Of a stretch of 64,000 bases of DNA, positions 62,477 through 64,000 are shown in pieces. The position numbers and the translations under genes are program-made. The DNA is taken from NCBI GenBank assembly GCA_021732005.1, contig JAKFVT010000005.1, forward strand, positions 17,407 to 81,406, read 5' to 3'. Positions within the stretch are counted from its first letter, which is position 1. Every line of letters starts with the position of its first letter. The notes under the pieces were generated by a model. It was given only the letters and a program-made list of their open reading frames with translations. It had not been told where the DNA came from and did no database searches. The stretch comes from Mycobacterium sp. (GTDB lineage: Bacteria > Actinomycetota > Actinomycetes > Mycobacteriales > Mycobacteriaceae).

Positions 62477-63276
62477 TGAGCCCGCGTAAGGCGGCGGTTC
62501 TCGGTTCGCCGGTCGCGCATTCCAAGTCGCCTCTGTTGCACCTGGCCGCCTACCGTGCGCTCGGCCTGACCGACTGGACCTACGAGCGCATCGAATGCAC
62601 GGCCGCCGAATTGCCTGGCCTGGTCCGGGGTTTCGGTCCGGAATGGGTCGGGCTGTCGGTGACGATGCCGGGTAAGTTCGCCGCGCTTGCGGTCGCCGAC
62701 GAGCGCACCGAACGCGCGGATCTGGTCGGCTCGGCCAACACCCTGGTGCACACCGGTCGCGGGTGGCGCGCCGACAACACGGACATCGACGGGGTCGCCG
62801 GTGCCCTGGGGCACGTCCGGCATCTGCGGCGGGCCATCGTGCTGGGCTCGGGCGGCACCGCGCCCGCGGCGGTGGTGGCGCTGGCCGACCTCGGCGTCAC
62901 CGAGGTCACCGTCGTCGCCCGCAATCGTGACAAGGCGGCCCGGCTGCTGGATCTGGGCCGGGCGGTCGAGGTCACCGCGGAGTTCTGCGACCTGACCGAC
63001 GCCGGGCTTCCGGCAGTGGTGGCCACCGCCGATGTTCTGGTGAGCACCATCCCCGCCGACGCCGCGGCCGCCTATGCCGGGGTGTTCGCCGGCGTGCCGG
63101 TATTGCTGGACGCGATCTACGATCCGTGGCCCACTCCGCTGGCCGCGGCCGTGCAGGACAGCGGTGGCGACGTGATCAGCGGTGTGCAGATGCTGCTGAA
63201 TCAGGCGTTCAGTCAGGTCGAACAATTCACAGGCCGGCCGGCGCCGCGAGAGCAGATGGCGGCCGCACTGGGCTAA
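62473..63276 (+). CDS. aroE: shikimate dehydrogenase
   Basis: The 267-residue enzyme reduces 3-dehydroshikimate to shikimate with NADPH in aromatic amino-acid synthesis. It has GSPVAHSKSPLLH (shikimate binding, residues about 11-24), SVTMPGKFAALAVADERT (catalytic Lys), NTDIDGV (Asp), and the NADPH loop VLGSGGTAPAAVVAL. GTG 62473 or ATG 62476 is the start, the former overlapping the mltG stop by four bases. Order mltG-aroE and the prepilin peptidase next agree with Rv2553c-Rv2551c. Confidence 0.95.
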   Translation: MMSPRKAAVLGSPVAHSKSPLLHLAAYRALGLTDWTYERIECTAAELPGLVRGFGPEWVGLSVTMPGKFAALAVADERTERADLVGSANTLVHTGRGWRADNTDIDGVAGALGHVRHLRRAIVLGSGGTAPAAVVALADLGVTEVTVVARNRDKAARLLDLGRAVEVTAEFCDLTDAGLPAVVATADVLVSTIPADAAAAYAGVFAGVPVLLDAIYDPWPTPLAAAVQDSGGDVISGVQMLLNQAFSQVEQFTGRPAPREQMAAALG

Positions 63277-63285
63277 CGTCCGCCC

Positions 63286-63714
63286 ATGCGCGCTGTGGTG
63301 CTCGGGATCGTGCTGCTGTGGGTAATGGCGTTGACGGTGTGCGACGTCCGCCACCGGCGGCTCCCCAACTCGCTGACGCTGCCCGGAGCGGTCGTGGTGC
63401 TCTTCGGCGCTTTGGTGTGTGGTCGCGGATTGCCCGCGCTGGCAGGCGCATTGGCGTTGGCCGCGCTCTATCTTGTTGTGCACCTGATGGTTCCGAATGG
63501 ACTGGGTGCCGGTGATGTGAAGCTGGCGCTGGGTGTCGGGGGATTGACGGGCGCATTCGGATTCGACGTATGGCTGCTGGCGGCGCTGGGCGCCCCGGTG
63601 CTGACGGCGGTGCTGGCGGTCGCGGTGGCCGTGCGAGACCGAACGGCGAGCGTGCCGCACGGTCCGTCGATGTGTCTGGCGAGCCTGGCCGCCGCGGCGC
63701 TGGTGATGTTCTGA
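63286..63714 (+). CDS. prepilin peptidase/A24-type aspartic peptidase, Rv2551c-like
   Basis: The 142-residue integral membrane protein contains both catalytic Asp motifs: CDVRHRRLPNSLTLPG (first Asp at about residue 20) and GAGDVKLALGVGGLTG (GxGD). Membrane spans are near residues 4-19, 33-50, 57-68 and 98-115, and it ends with GPSMCLASLAAAALVMF. Type IV prepilin peptidases need both Asp. No N-methylation cysteine domain is present, so it is the short form. It follows aroE by nine bases. Confidence 0.9.
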   Translation: MRAVVLGIVLLWVMALTVCDVRHRRLPNSLTLPGAVVVLFGALVCGRGLPALAGALALAALYLVVHLMVPNGLGAGDVKLALGVGGLTGAFGFDVWLLAALGAPVLTAVLAVAVAVRDRTASVPHGPSMCLASLAAAALVMF

Positions 63715-63797
63715 TCAGTCGGCGATGGACCTCGAGTGTGAGCCTCGTGTACCGAAAATAGCGAATTTCTGTGCATAACAACCACAGTCGTGGGGGA

Positions 63798-64000
63798 CTA
63801 GCCCGCGTCGCTGCCCGACGACGCGGCGTCGGTGAGCAGCTGGCGCAGCCGGTCCAGCGGGTCGCCACCACCCAGTTGGTGTGGCGCCGACGGTGCGGCT
63901 CCGGGACTGGGCAGCCGGTCAGGTGCGATATCGGACAACCCCTGGCCCGACGGCCCCAGCGCCGGTGGCGGTGTGTCGGAGTCGGAGGGCGCCGCACCGA
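63798..64000 (-). CDS. C-terminal fragment of unknown protein (5' end outside window)
   Basis: The minus strand is open from base 64000 down to TAG at 63800-63798, giving 66 residues ending DPLDRLRQLLTDAASSGSDAG. The fragment is rich in Pro, Ser, Ala and Asp with no recognised motif (GAAPSDSDTPPPALGPSGQG, then a Leu-rich helix). Third-position GC preference is high, as in its neighbours, which supports a real gene. The 83 bases 63715-63797 hold no feature I can support. Confidence 0.55.
   Translation of the reverse strand, partial: GAAPSDSDTPPPALGPSGQGLSDIAPDRLPSPGAAPSAPHQLGGGDPLDRLRQLLTDAASSGSDAG

Noticed and set aside
1..64000. CRISPR arrays, insertion sequences or prophage in the window
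   Set aside because: I saw no regularly spaced repeats, no transposase or integrase gene, and no terminal inverted repeats around the DUF222/HNH genes that would indicate mobility.

Overview
The window is high-GC actinobacterial DNA, and the gene content points to a fast-growing or environmental mycobacterium (Mycolicibacterium type). The pointers are an MmpS/MmpL pair, F420-type oxidoreductases (LLM and Ddn-like), FadE-like acyl-CoA dehydrogenases, a mycobacterial two-part SOS/PafBC promoter vocabulary, REP13E12-like HNH proteins, and many homologues of the M. tuberculosis Rv2551c-Rv2578c neighbourhood (alaS, ruvX, mltG, aroE, rarA, aspS and the Rv2566-Rv2569c group). Species cannot be fixed from sequence reading alone. 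No tRNA, rRNA, CRISPR array, transposase or prophage was recognised.

Layout. 1-4651 (minus): a complete-order urea ABC transporter operon urtA-B-C-D-E, with urtE running off the left edge and a possible GlnR box in front of urtA. 4856-7339: a small secreted protein, a GNAT acetyltransferase, a ketopantoate-reductase-like enzyme and a membrane-anchored unknown. 7413-9792: a DNA-damage block, with a REP13E12-type DUF222/HNH gene behind a PafBC-type promoter, then a radical-SAM (Rv2578c-like) gene behind a perfect LexA box; both look leaderless. 9818-15127: a lipid/CoA catabolic cluster (two coupled acyl-CoA dehydrogenases, amidohydrolase, TetR, thioesterase) with a shared operator-like motif. 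15134-25184: housekeeping and mixed genes (DUF427, zinc peptidase, carboxylesterase, aspS, Ddn-like protein, thiolase/HxlR/acyltransferase). 25342-30622: mmpS-mmpL and membrane proteins.

30687-38769 is the most interesting stretch. Four consecutive plus-strand genes encode a transglutaminase-DUF2126 (predicted amidoligase) fusion, a circularly permuted ATP-grasp/alpha-E protein, a second transglutaminase and a zinc-ribbon HExxH metallopeptidase. Together they look like a little-studied peptide ligation and cleavage system.

38744-53858 is accessory: a MerR-controlled dehydrogenase, a beta-lactamase-fold protein, an acyl-CoA dehydrogenase, two F420/LLM oxidoreductases, an aldehyde dehydrogenase, SDRs, four more regulators (two TetR, one IclR, and MerR itself), a second DUF222/HNH gene with the same PafBC-type promoter, and a DMT exporter. 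53885-64000 returns to core genes: rarA, a secreted protein, an Rv2557/Rv2558-like protein, YjbQ, alaS-ruvX-mltG-aroE-prepilin peptidase, and the C-terminus of an unknown protein at the right edge.
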